A DNA stretch of 64,000 bases, taken from NCBI GenBank assembly GCA_963422655.1, contig OY730440.1:2604001-2668000 (forward strand), given 5' to 3'. The position numbers were made by a program, and so were the translations under genes. The notes below the pieces were generated by a model. That model ran no database searches. It saw only the letters and a program-made list of their open reading frames with translations, and was not told the DNA's origin. Position 1 is the stretch's first letter, and the number at the start of each line of letters is the position of its first letter. Below, piece by piece: positions 35,176 to 43,150 of the stretch. The DNA is from CATQHS01 sp963422655. Its GTDB lineage: Bacteria > Actinomycetota > Acidimicrobiia > Acidimicrobiales > Aldehydirespiratoraceae.

Positions 35176-35323
35176 GGCTACAGCATGCCGGTCGTTCAGT
35201 CGCAGTCACGTACCTCTTTGGTATTGGGCCCGGTCTCGATGGCCCGGTCGGTTAGTGTCATGTCCGGGCCGTAGAAGAATCGGCCGTCAAGAACCGCCAC
35301 AGGCGATCAGACAGGGGGCGACC

Positions 35324-36409
35324 ATGCCGCAAACCGTACGTGGGGTCATATCGAGGGCCAAGGGCGAGCCGGTGACCGTTACCGAAGTAGTGATACCCGA
35401 TCCCAGCCCGGGCGAGGCGGTGGTGGACATACAGGCCTGCGGGGTATGTCACACCGACCTGCATTATCGGGAGGGCGGAATCAGCGACGAGTTCCCGTTC
35501 CTGCTGGGCCATGAGGCGGCTGGGGTGGTGGAGTCGGTCGGGGCCGGAGTCACCGAGGTAGCCCCCGGCGACTTCGTCATCCTCAACTGGCGGGCCGTGT
35601 GCGGGCAGTGCCGCTCGTGTCGGCGGGGCCGGCCCCACATCTGTTTCGACACCGCGAACGCCGACCAGAAGATGGCCCTCACCGACGGCACCGAGCTCTC
35701 GCCGGCGCTGGGTATCGGCGCCTTCGCAGACAAGACCATCGTGGCGGCCGGGCAGTGCACCAAGGTCGACCCGGAGGCGTCGCCGGCGGCGGCGGGCCTG
35801 CTCGGCTGCGGGGTGATGGCCGGTATCGGGGCCGCCGTCAACACCGGGGGAGTAGGCCGGGGCGACAGCGTGGCCGTATTCGGCTGCGGCGGGGTCGGCG
35901 ATGCCGCCATCGCCGGGTCGAAGCTGGCCGGTGCGTCCCGGATCATCGCCGTCGATGTCGACGACCGCAAGCTGGAGTGGGCCAAAGGTTTCGGCGCCAC
36001 CCACACCATCAACTCCTCCGGCGACGATCCGGTTGCGATCATCAAGGAGCTGACCGGTGGCAACGGGGTCGATGTCGCCATCGACGCGGTCGGGCTCCCC
36101 GAGGTGTACCGCCAGGCCTTCGAAGCCCGGGACCTGGCCGGCACGGTGGTGCTGGTCGGTGTGCCTCGGCCCGACATGACCATCGAGCTGCCCTTCCTGG
36201 AGGTGTTCGGCCGGGGCGGGGCCCTGAAGTCGAGCTGGTACGGCGACTGCCTGCCGGCCCGGGACTTCCCAATGCTGATCGACCTGTACCGGCAGGGCCG
36301 GCTCGACCTCGACCGGTTCGTGTCGGAGACCATCGGGCTCGACGGCGTCGAGGAGGCCTTCCACAAGATGGAGCGAGGCGAAGTGCTGCGCTCCGTCGTG
36401 ATCCTCTGA
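35324..36409 (+). CDS. S-(hydroxymethyl)mycothiol dehydrogenase-type zinc alcohol dehydrogenase
   Basis: Zinc medium-chain dehydrogenase (361 residues) that in mycothiol-making bacteria oxidises the formaldehyde-mycothiol adduct or reduces S-nitrosomycothiol (MscR/AdhE2). Catalytic zinc ligands are in CGVCHTD and GHEAAGVV, and the structural zinc cysteines in CGQCRSC...C. The Rossmann loop is VFGCGGVGDAAIAG, followed by VDVDD for NAD. The C-terminal SSWYGDCLPARDFP segment is a feature of this subfamily. An MBL-fold gene begins 5 bp later, as in mycobacteria, which supports the mycothiol role. Confidence 0.88.
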   Translation: MPQTVRGVISRAKGEPVTVTEVVIPDPSPGEAVVDIQACGVCHTDLHYREGGISDEFPFLLGHEAAGVVESVGAGVTEVAPGDFVILNWRAVCGQCRSCRRGRPHICFDTANADQKMALTDGTELSPALGIGAFADKTIVAAGQCTKVDPEASPAAAGLLGCGVMAGIGAAVNTGGVGRGDSVAVFGCGGVGDAAIAGSKLAGASRIIAVDVDDRKLEWAKGFGATHTINSSGDDPVAIIKELTGGNGVDVAIDAVGLPEVYRQAFEARDLAGTVVLVGVPRPDMTIELPFLEVFGRGGALKSSWYGDCLPARDFPMLIDLYRQGRLDLDRFVSETIGLDGVEEAFHKMERGEVLRSVVIL

Positions 36410-36414
36410 CTGCC

Positions 36415-37065
36415 ATGGCCATCGAGCTGGTAACCACCGATGGCATCTTCGCCCTCGACGGGGGTGAGTGGGAGGTGACCAACAACATCTGGCTGGTCGG
36501 CGACGACCGGGAAGTTCTCGTTTTCGACGCTGCCCACGATCACGAGCCCATCACCGAGGCCGTGGCCGGGCGTCGGGTGGTTGCCATCGTGTGTACCCAC
36601 GGCCACAACGACCACATCAACGCGGCGGTGGCCCTGCGCGACGCCGTCGACGCCCCGGTGCTGTTGCATCCCGACGATCGCATGCTCTGGGACGCGGTCC
36701 ACCCCGCCGATTCCCCTGATGGCGATCTCGAGCCCGGTACCGCACTGACCGCTGGCGGCCATGAGCTCGGGGTGGTGCACACCCCCGGCCATTCGCCCGG
36801 GTGCTGCTGCTTCCACGACGCCGACGACAGTCGGGTCCTGTCGGGCGACACGTTGTTTTGCGGCGGACCGGGGGCGACCGGGCGCAGCTACAGCGACGAG
36901 CCGACCATCCTGCGCAGCATCCGGGATCGGCTTCTGGTCCTGCCGGCTGGCACCACCGTGCACACCGGTCACGGGGAGAGCACCACTATCGGGGCCGAGC
37001 GGGAACGGGTGCTGGACCGCATGGCCGAACTGGGCCTCGGTGTCACACCCTTTCGCCACACATGA
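36415..37065 (+). CDS. MBL-fold hydrolase, candidate S-formylmycothiol hydrolase
   Basis: Glyoxalase II-like metallo-beta-lactamase protein of 216 residues with the metal motif THGHNDH (HxHxDH), VVHTPGHSPG for the third histidine and SGDTLFCGGPGATGR for the bridging Asp; the final His is in HTGHGESTTIG. Paired 5 bp downstream of the mycothiol-dependent dehydrogenase, it most likely hydrolyses S-formylmycothiol to formate and mycothiol. The function is inferred from context; the fold is clear. It is the last high-GC gene before the AT-rich islet. Confidence 0.85.
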   Translation: MAIELVTTDGIFALDGGEWEVTNNIWLVGDDREVLVFDAAHDHEPITEAVAGRRVVAIVCTHGHNDHINAAVALRDAVDAPVLLHPDDRMLWDAVHPADSPDGDLEPGTALTAGGHELGVVHTPGHSPGCCCFHDADDSRVLSGDTLFCGGPGATGRSYSDEPTILRSIRDRLLVLPAGTTVHTGHGESTTIGAERERVLDRMAELGLGVTPFRHT

Positions 37066-37128
37066 TGAAACACCATTGAATGGTCAGGACTGGGAGAGAG
37101 CAGTTGATCCATAAGTCGAGCAAGCCCA

Positions 37129-37815
37129 TTGACAGTGAGGATTATCACCGACAAGGTGACGATCACGATTGTGTACTGGACTCACCGCATTGGAGAGGAA
37201 GCATCCAAAGGAGCTACGGCAAAGCTGCTCAAGCTGTGTGGGGTGACCGTGGTTAATTTATCAGATGCTAATAATTTTATTGAGAGACAACTTGATAAGT
37301 ATATCTGTGGACTAGAGAAGAAGCTCAAAAAGGATGTGATTTCTTACCGTGGGGACTTAATAAATGGCGTGGACGATGCCATACGAGATGTTATTGAATC
37401 TAAGGCCCATGGTAGCGACGAGCTTGCTATTCTGCTAACCACAAGTGGTGGATACATTGAAACAGTAGCGCGCGTTGTAGAGGCTGAGGTGGCACTGCTA
37501 CTGAACTTTGATCAAGCTGAATTGTATAAGTTTGACCAAGCGCGTGAGTTGACCATTACCTTGCTAAAAGATTGGCTTGTCAAATATAAGTTTAGGGATT
37601 GGAAGATGACAGAGACTAGCGGAACCCCTGTAGACGATCGATTGAGGACAACTAGGGCAGCAGAAATTGCCAAGAAACTTAATGATACTGATCGGTGGCA
37701 TAGCCATGGTTATGGAATCTCTATGGAAGTTTTGAGGCACGATTTGGGGTTAAAGATAGATGACTTTGGAGCCAATCAGGAGTTGAGCAGCGCTATTAGG
37801 AGCTACCATCATTAG
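37129..37815 (+). CDS. SDH-type Clp-fold protease relative lacking its catalytic core
   Basis: The 228-residue frame matches both ends of the serine-dehydrogenase-proteinase (SDH/ClpP-fold) family. The N-terminal part has LEKKLKKDVISYRGDLINGV and AILLTTSGGYIETVARVVE; the C-terminal part has FDQAELYKFDQARELT, KDWLVKYKFRDW, RWHSHGYGI and LGLKIDDFG. Between VVE and AEVALLL about 75-80 residues are absent, which in relatives hold the nucleophile (an SAGT-like region). The join is in frame near 37480. Codon use is AT-rich and foreign. Start TTG 37129 is uncertain. The protein is probably non-proteolytic or non-functional. Confidence 0.6.
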   Translation: MTVRIITDKVTITIVYWTHRIGEEASKGATAKLLKLCGVTVVNLSDANNFIERQLDKYICGLEKKLKKDVISYRGDLINGVDDAIRDVIESKAHGSDELAILLTTSGGYIETVARVVEAEVALLLNFDQAELYKFDQARELTITLLKDWLVKYKFRDWKMTETSGTPVDDRLRTTRAAEIAKKLNDTDRWHSHGYGISMEVLRHDLGLKIDDFGANQELSSAIRSYHH

Positions 37816-37879
37816 GGATCCCAGAAAACTCACTAAACGACGGTATATTATGTGTCTATCACTGAATAGGAGCTTTCAT

Positions 37880-38083
37880 ATGGACAAGCTTGATCTAGAT
37901 GAAGTTGTCTGCAAGAATCCGCACCTAGATCGTGCGTCACTCGATGCCTTGCTGAAGTATCTAAAGGAGGTAGCCCCAGCCGAGAAGCCTCGCTACAGGC
38001 TGGCACCGATAGGCACCCATCGGGCTACAATTGGTATGCCTGACCCAGTTGTGGAGAGTCCGGAGTGCAGGTTATTGCATTAG
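37880..38083 (+). CDS. Small AT-rich-islet protein of unknown function
   Basis: 67-residue protein from ATG 37880, supported by AGGAG seven bases upstream. It begins MDKLDLDEVVCKNPHLD and has an acidic helix (RASLDALLKYLKEV) followed by a basic RYRLAPIGTHRATIG segment. I do not recognise the family. It follows the Clp-fold gene by 64 bp in the same foreign-looking DNA and may have been transferred with it. Confidence 0.55.
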   Translation: MDKLDLDEVVCKNPHLDRASLDALLKYLKEVAPAEKPRYRLAPIGTHRATIGMPDPVVESPECRLLH

Positions 38084-38294
38084 GAAGCTAGCTGCAAGAT
38101 GGGCCGGCTAACTACAGCGACCTGCAGTACCGAGTGGCAGACAACCGGGCCGTGCTGTGCGTACAGCTCATGAGACTGCTCAACCCTTCCTTCATCCAAG
38201 ATCGTCTAAGAAAACGTTGGTCCTGTGACATGTACACCCCCAACGACCCCCTGAACCTGGCCAGCACCCTGATCCTGGCCAGCGCCGCCCGCCC
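38084..38294 (+). other. Islet border; possible truncated coding piece
   Basis: Between the islet and the AlkD-like gene an open frame without a start runs from after a TAG (~38095) to a TGA overlapping the AlkD-like ATG. It reads NYSDLQYRVADNRAVLCVQL and on to LILASAARP. It may be the tail of a gene cut at the islet border or chance. I recognise no family, RNA gene or attachment site. Confidence 0.3.
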
Positions 38295-39020
38295 ATGACC
38301 GAGCCCCGGATCAACGGTATCGGATCGGTCATGGCCAGGCTCGAGGCAGCCGGCACGGCCCAGAACTGCAAGATCTATGCCCGTCACGGCGCGGCTGAGC
38401 CGATGTTCGGGGTGAGTTACAAGCACCTCGGATCTATCCGAAAGCAGATCGGCGTCGATCATGATCTGGCTGAGGAACTGTGGGACAGCGGCAATCACGA
38501 CGCCCGGGTGCTGGCCCTGCAGGTGGCCGACCCTGAAGCGCTGACCATGGCGCGGGCCCGTCGCTGGGTGAGTGACGTCACCAACTACATCCTGGCCGAA
38601 GGGCTCGGAGGCTTGTGCGCTCGCACCGGCCCTGCTCGGACGCTCAGCGATGCCTGGCGTGATCAACCGGACGAGTGGGTGGCGTCGACGGGCTGGTTCA
38701 TGGTTGCCTGCACGGCCGAGGATCCCGAAGTTTGGACGGTGGCGGAGCTGCGGGGGCTGGTGAGCCAGATAGAGGCCGAGATCGCGGGTCGGCCCAACCG
38801 GGTCCGTCACGAGATGAACGGTGCGCTCATCGTTATGGCTCTGAGGGACGGCAACCTGCGTCGTACGGTGCTGGCCGCCGCCGGGCGCATCGGTCCTGTC
38901 GTCGTGGATCACGGCTCCACCGGTTGCAAGACGCCGGAGGTGGCCCCTTACGTGGAGCGCACCCTGGCTCACAGGGCGGCCAAGGCCGAGCGGGCCCGGG
39001 CTCGAGCCGGATCCGGCTGA
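38295..39020 (+). CDS. DNA alkylation repair protein (AlkD-like HEAT repeats)
   Basis: 241-residue all-helical protein of the AlkD/AlkC HEAT-like family that excises or binds alkylated bases without base flipping. Seen are QNCKIYARHGAAEPMFGVSY near the N-terminus, the LAEELWDSGNHDARVLALQV helix pair, and WVSDVTNYILAE-type helices that form the DNA groove. The C-terminus is a basic/Ala-rich tail. ATG 38295. It lies head-to-tail against the AlkA-like gene (convergent, 11 bp), giving a small alkylation-repair cluster. Confidence 0.82.
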   Translation: MTEPRINGIGSVMARLEAAGTAQNCKIYARHGAAEPMFGVSYKHLGSIRKQIGVDHDLAEELWDSGNHDARVLALQVADPEALTMARARRWVSDVTNYILAEGLGGLCARTGPARTLSDAWRDQPDEWVASTGWFMVACTAEDPEVWTVAELRGLVSQIEAEIAGRPNRVRHEMNGALIVMALRDGNLRRTVLAAAGRIGPVVVDHGSTGCKTPEVAPYVERTLAHRAAKAERARARAGSG

Positions 39021-39031
39021 CCCGGTCCGGT

Positions 39032-40000
39032 TCAGATCCGGCTGATGTCGAAGCGGAACGGGGCCGGGAAATGCCGGGGCGGGCCCAGCCCGGCGGCCTT
39101 GATCATCCGTACCACCCGGCCCCGGTGGCCGGCGTAAGGTTCGAGCAGCTCCAGCATCCGAGCGTCGTCACCGCCGTTCTCGCCGGTCAGAGCGTAGGTG
39201 ACGATCCGGGGCACGTGCAGGTCTCCCACCGCAACCGCGTCGGGATCGCCCCCGGCGGCGCCGCTGGTCAACGCCGCCGTCCACGGCCCCACTCCGGGTA
39301 GGCGTTGCAGCCACTGCCGGGCTTCGGCCCCGGGCCGGGTTCCGAGTTTCTCCAGTCGGTCGGCGTAGACGGCTGCCACCCTCACCACCCGGGCCCGGGA
39401 TCGTTCCACCCCGGCCCGGTGGAAGTCGTGATCGGTCAGGCTCTTGATCACCTCGGGCCGGGGGAAGATCGGGACGGGTCCGAGGCTCGGCCCGGGGCTG
39501 GTGCCGGGTCCGGTGCTCGGATCGGGTCCCGGTGGGGGATCGCCGTGGCGTCGGCCCAGCCGGGCGATGGAGGTCATGGCGTCGGCCCGTACCACTCGCT
39601 GGACTATGGCGGTGGTAGCCAGGGCTTCGTACCACCGGTCGGTGGCGCCGACCCGGGGTGAGCCCCGCTTGGTGATCAGTTCTCGCACTACAGGATCAAA
39701 GGGACGGAAGCCGGCCGGGTCGTCGTCGTTGCCGAGGAGAGCAGGGATCCGGCTGATCCCCCATTCGGCGCCGGGTCCCCAGCCATCGGCTCGGACCTCC
39801 CCACCGGTGGCTCTGAAGGCGACGGTGGCCGGCCCCAGGGGGGTATGAGTGGCCCACCAGTACCCGCCCCGGCGGTGCTTGACCGTCTTCACCCCCATGA
39901 TGGCGATGTCGATATCGAGTTCGTAGCTGGGACGAAAGATCGTCGAGGCGGCGGGCTCAGCCCCGGCCACCGGCTCCGTGGAGGCGGCGGGCTCAGTCAC
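39032..40000 (-). CDS. AlkA-like DNA-3-methyladenine glycosylase
   Basis: HhH-GPD glycosylase, 322 residues, that removes alkylated purines. The helix-hairpin-helix is LPGVGPWTAALTS and the catalytic Asp follows in AVAVGDLHVPRIV (~residues 235-270). The N-terminal beta domain (YELDIDIAIMGVKTVKHR) resembles the AlkA N-domain. An unusual Pro/Gly-rich insert (DPPPGPDPSTGPGTSPGP) sits at ~155-175. The gene starts with repeated Ala/Thr/Glu codons. The upstream gene's stop is 4 bp into it, so they are coupled. Confidence 0.87.
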   Translation of the reverse strand: MTEPAASTEPVAGAEPAASTIFRPSYELDIDIAIMGVKTVKHRRGGYWWATHTPLGPATVAFRATGGEVRADGWGPGAEWGISRIPALLGNDDDPAGFRPFDPVVRELITKRGSPRVGATDRWYEALATTAIVQRVVRADAMTSIARLGRRHGDPPPGPDPSTGPGTSPGPSLGPVPIFPRPEVIKSLTDHDFHRAGVERSRARVVRVAAVYADRLEKLGTRPGAEARQWLQRLPGVGPWTAALTSGAAGGDPDAVAVGDLHVPRIVTYALTGENGGDDARMLELLEPYAGHRGRVVRMIKAAGLGPPRHFPAPFRFDISRI

Positions 40001-40509
40001 TGGCTCGGGCCTGCCATCTCCAAGGTCAGGGTCAATATCTCGAGGAGTCGGCGGTCCGACTCTTGTTCGAGCCCGAGCTCGCCCCGAGCCTCATCGGCGG
40101 CCCGGCGGGTCATCTCACCCATGATCCCGTCGACGGGACCGGGGTCGTAGCCGGCTTCGGTCAGAGCAACCTGCAGATCGGCCACTTCGGCCAGGGTCAA
40201 CGGAGCTCCCCCGACCGGATCCAGCGTCTCGTCGCGGCTCTCGGCCACTACGGCTCCATCGGATCCTCCCCAGGCCTTGCCGATGGCGGGCAGCGCCATA
40301 CGCCACAGTCCCCAAAAGACCAGCAAGAGCAGCACCAGAAGCAGCACTCCCTGCAGATGGTTGCCCACGGTCAGATTCCAGAAAGGCATGTTCTGGTCCG
40401 GCTCCGGCGGCTGGCCCTGCGATGGAGGGCCCGGCAGCGGGGGCGAAGGCCGGCTCAGTTGCTGCGGCGGCTGCGCAGCAACTCTTGGATCTTCTTGCAC
40501 TCCGGGCAT
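39997..40509 (-). CDS. Single-TM protein with peptidoglycan-binding-like domain
   Basis: About 170 residues. A Pro/Gln-rich N-terminal stretch (residues ~10-40) leads to one membrane span (GVLLLVLLLLVFWGLWRMA), then a domain ADLQVALTEAGYDPGPVDGI-MGEMTRRAADEA that matches the peptidoglycan_binding_1 pattern. ATG 40509 is used but it overlaps the DUF3039 gene by 55 bp; ATG 40389 directly before the membrane span is an alternative. The C-terminus overlaps the AlkA-like start (ATGA). It may anchor at the cell wall; no role is known. Confidence 0.6.
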   Translation of the reverse strand: MPGVQEDPRVAAQPPQQLSRPSPPLPGPPSQGQPPEPDQNMPFWNLTVGNHLQGVLLLVLLLLVFWGLWRMALPAIGKAWGGSDGAVVAESRDETLDPVGGAPLTLAEVADLQVALTEAGYDPGPVDGIMGEMTRRAADEARGELGLEQESDRRLLEILTLTLEMAGPSQ

Positions 40510-40733
40510 ATCGGATACCTCGAAGGGTCCCGACTTGGCACCCAGACCTTGCCGCACAGCGCCCGCACCGGTGTGCCCTCCACGTACGCGCGGGCCGCGT
40601 CGGAACGGCAAGTGTAGTGGGCGAACCGGTCGTGGTCGCCGTCGTCGGTTACTGGTTCGATCCGAGTGTCGACGTCGGGAGCGGTGACGATCTCGGTGGG
40701 CGGGGCGATCGGGACGGGCATGATCGAGTTCAC
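40455..40733 (-). CDS. DUF3039 family protein
   Basis: 92-residue actinobacterial protein of unknown function. The family pattern is clear: FAHYTCRSDAARAYVEGTPV, then ALCGKVWVPSRDPSRYPICP and ECKKI, with Cys pairs spaced as a probable zinc-binding ribbon (C...CPEC). GTG 40733 starts 2 bp after the ligase stop. The family is strongly actinobacterial and supports the taxonomic reading of the window. Confidence 0.8.
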   Translation of the reverse strand: MNSIMPVPIAPPTEIVTAPDVDTRIEPVTDDGDHDRFAHYTCRSDAARAYVEGTPVRALCGKVWVPSRDPSRYPICPECKKIQELLRSRRSN

Positions 40734-40734
40734 C

Positions 40735-42174
40735 TTACAGCAGCTTGCGGACAGCTTCGATGGTGTCGGCGCCGCTGGCCGGTTTGTCGGTGCGGTACCG
40801 CACGACCCGGGCGAAGCGCAGCGCCACCCCGCCGGGGTAGCGGCTCGACTGCTGCACCCCGTCCAGGGCGATTTCCACTACTTGCTCGGGACGCAAGTAG
40901 GTGACGTAGCCCCGTTCGGACGTAGCCAGGGCCCCGAATCGCCGGGTCTGCCACTCCAGCATCTCGTCGGTCATTCCCTTGAACGTCTTGCCGACCATGA
41001 CGAAGCTGCCGTCGGGGGCGAGGGCGCCGAGATGGATGTTGGACAGCGTGCCCCGGCGCCGGCCGCTGCCCGCCTCGGCCGCCAGTACCACCAGATCGAG
41101 GGTGTGGACGGGTTTCACCTTGCGCCACGACTTGCCTCGTCGCCCGGCCTGATAGGCGGCATCGGCCGCTTTGACCACCACCCCTTCGTGACCGCGGTCG
41201 ATGGCTTCTGCGAAGACGGCGGCGGCTGCGACCGGGTCGTCGGTCACCACCCCCGGGACGCGATGGGCGGGAGCCACCTCGGTCAGGTGATCGAGACGTT
41301 CGACCAGAGGCTCGTCGAGCAGGTCCCGGCCGTCTCGGTGGACCAGATCGAAGAACATGGGAGTGGGACCCACCACCTCCCCGTCGAGGACGGCGGCTCG
41401 GACCGGGAAGCTTCGCACGATCTCGACCACCTCCCCCAGTCGGTCGGTGACCTCGTTGAGGTTGCGGGTCCAGATCTTCACGATGCCGTCACGGCGATGG
41501 GCCTGGATCCGGATCCCGTCCAGCTTCCATTCCACCGAGGCTCGACCCAGCTCGCTGACGGCCTCCGCCACCGAGACCGCGGTAGTGGCCAGCATGGGCC
41601 GGATGGGCCGCAACACCTCCAAGCCGACAGCTTCGAGCCCGGCGGAGCCTTCGCTCAGGGCGATCTCGGCCACTGCACCGAGATCACCCGACAGCATCAG
41701 GGCCCGCCGCAGTGCCGCCGGGGGTACGGAGCCGGCTCGGGCCAGAGCCTCCGTCACGACTCCCTCCCCGGCACCTTGGCGCAGCTCACCCACCAGCAGC
41801 CGCCGCAGGAAACCGGCCTCGCCGGTAGTGGCCCGGGTCAGGAAATCCTCGAGCAGGCTGATCCGTCGGGCCGCGGATCCCGATCCCGACGTAGCCGCGA
41901 TGGCGTCGAGGAGCGAGTCCAGATCGGCCACCGTCAGCCCCGATCCCGGTACCAGGGCCGGCCCCGGTACCGGTTCGGTTCTTATGCCGGCCACGGTGGC
42001 CCACCCCACCCCGATACGACCCTGCCGGGGATCGCCGACCACCAACTTGGCCACCACCGCGGCTCCGGTCGGTCCGGCCTTTCGGAGCAGGTCGGCCAGT
42101 ACCTCGGTTTTGGCGGTACGTGACGGGGTAGCGGCCACGGCGTCGGTGGCAGCTACCAGATCTGCCAGACGCAT
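40735..42174 (-). CDS. ligB: ATP-dependent DNA ligase (LigB type, short between motifs III and IIIa)
   Basis: Seals nicked DNA in an ATP-dependent reaction. 479 residues; N-terminal DNA-binding domain, then adenylation motif I EWKLDGIRIQAHR (nucleophile Lys), motif III AVLDGEVVG, motif IIIa MFFDLVHRDG, motif IV HEGVVVKAADAAY and motif V KSWRKVKPVHTLDLVV. Between LDGEVV and MFFDL relatives have about 35 more residues (including a PFQ-x-x-x-R motif); here only GPTP remains, in frame near 41355. Start at ATG 42174 gives the family's MRLADLVAAT; the longer frame is not needed. Confidence 0.88.
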   Translation of the reverse strand: MRLADLVAATDAVAATPSRTAKTEVLADLLRKAGPTGAAVVAKLVVGDPRQGRIGVGWATVAGIRTEPVPGPALVPGSGLTVADLDSLLDAIAATSGSGSAARRISLLEDFLTRATTGEAGFLRRLLVGELRQGAGEGVVTEALARAGSVPPAALRRALMLSGDLGAVAEIALSEGSAGLEAVGLEVLRPIRPMLATTAVSVAEAVSELGRASVEWKLDGIRIQAHRRDGIVKIWTRNLNEVTDRLGEVVEIVRSFPVRAAVLDGEVVGPTPMFFDLVHRDGRDLLDEPLVERLDHLTEVAPAHRVPGVVTDDPVAAAAVFAEAIDRGHEGVVVKAADAAYQAGRRGKSWRKVKPVHTLDLVVLAAEAGSGRRRGTLSNIHLGALAPDGSFVMVGKTFKGMTDEMLEWQTRRFGALATSERGYVTYLRPEQVVEIALDGVQQSSRYPGGVALRFARVVRYRTDKPASGADTIEAVRKLL

Positions 42175-42289
42175 GCCCGCATTGTCGTTCACCTTTGACG
42201 CCGGTGCCGGTAGCGTCAATGCCGTCTTGGATCCCCTCGGCCGGTGACGGCCTCAGGCCGGTTCGGGTCGGCTGAGCGAAGGATACGAC

Positions 42290-43045
42290 ATGAGCGATAT
42301 CGATACCGAGCGCAAGAGAGCCGGGGAGCTCTCTTACTGGTCCGAGCTGAAGGACAGCGAGGGCCGATTGTACAATGGTTGGTTCGAGTACTTTTACACG
42401 TCACGCTTCCACCTGACCGTTGATGATTACACCGACAAGCGTGTGCTCGACATCGGCTGCGGTCCCCGCGGGTCACTGGAGTGGGCAACGGCAGCCCAGG
42501 AGCGGGTGGGTGTTGATCCGCTCGCCCGGGAATACCTGAAGATGGGTGCAACCGACCATGCCATGGACTATGTCGCCGCCGGGGCCGAGTCCATACCGTA
42601 TCCCGACGGCCACTTCGACATCGTGTGCTCCTTCAACTCGCTCGACCACGTGGACGACCTCGAAGCCACCATCGCGGAGATCAAGAGGGTTACAGCGGTG
42701 GGAGGGTTGATGCTCCTGCTCACCGATGTGCACGGGGAGCCGACCCCCCAGGAACCGGTTTGCTTCGAATGGGACGTGGTCGGCTTGTTCGCCCCGGAGC
42801 TCGCCCTCCAGTTCATGGGTTGTTTCGAGAAAGCTGAGGGCGGCATCTACGCCAGTATCGAGCAGGGCATATTTTTCGACCACGCTGATCGGCGGCGACG
42901 CTATGGCGTGTTATCGGCTCGGTTCGTGCGCGTCGATCCGCCCGGTCCTATTGGTGAGCTAGCGGACCGGGGCCTACGGTCGTGGAGCCGATCGGTGAGA
43001 AAGGCCGCGGGCATAGCCAAGAGGTTGGTCAAACCCCGGCATTAG
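42290..43045 (+). CDS. Class I SAM-dependent methyltransferase
   Basis: 251 residues with SAM motif RVLDIGCGPRGSLEW (residues ~49-63), a VGVDPLAREYL beta-2, and FDIVCSFNSLDHVDD with the LLLLTDVHGE strand. This is the layout of Methyltransf_11-type enzymes that often act on sugars, lipids or small metabolites. GC and AT-rich codons are slightly less biased than neighbours. ATG 42290 has GCGAAGGA upstream. The substrate is unknown. Confidence 0.84.
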   Translation: MSDIDTERKRAGELSYWSELKDSEGRLYNGWFEYFYTSRFHLTVDDYTDKRVLDIGCGPRGSLEWATAAQERVGVDPLAREYLKMGATDHAMDYVAAGAESIPYPDGHFDIVCSFNSLDHVDDLEATIAEIKRVTAVGGLMLLLTDVHGEPTPQEPVCFEWDVVGLFAPELALQFMGCFEKAEGGIYASIEQGIFFDHADRRRRYGVLSARFVRVDPPGPIGELADRGLRSWSRSVRKAAGIAKRLVKPRH

Positions 43046-43150
43046 ACTGGCACACCGAGGGCTATCCGTTTCGAACGTCCGTTTCGAACGCTTCGAAACT
43101 GTCCTTCTCCAAGGATCCGTGCACTCGGGGAAGATCGATCCGAGCCTGTC

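Larger units (their letters stand above)
37066..38110. other. AT-rich foreign islet
   Basis: From just after the MBL gene to about 38110, base use changes from strongly GC-rich to roughly balanced, with AT-ending codons (TTA, ATA, AAT) that are almost absent elsewhere in the window. The two genes inside are of different codon style from all neighbours, a sign of recent transfer. No tRNA, integrase, transposase or flanking direct repeat is visible at the borders, so the mode of entry is unknown. Confidence 0.7.

Noticed and set aside
37066..38294. Integrative element with attachment sites around the AT-rich islet
   Set aside because: No integrase, transposase, tRNA target or flanking direct repeats could be found at the borders.
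38112..38972. 286-codon minus-strand frame opposite the AlkD-like gene
   Set aside because: Its translation is His/Arg/Gly-rich without motifs, whereas the plus frame matches AlkD-type helices.
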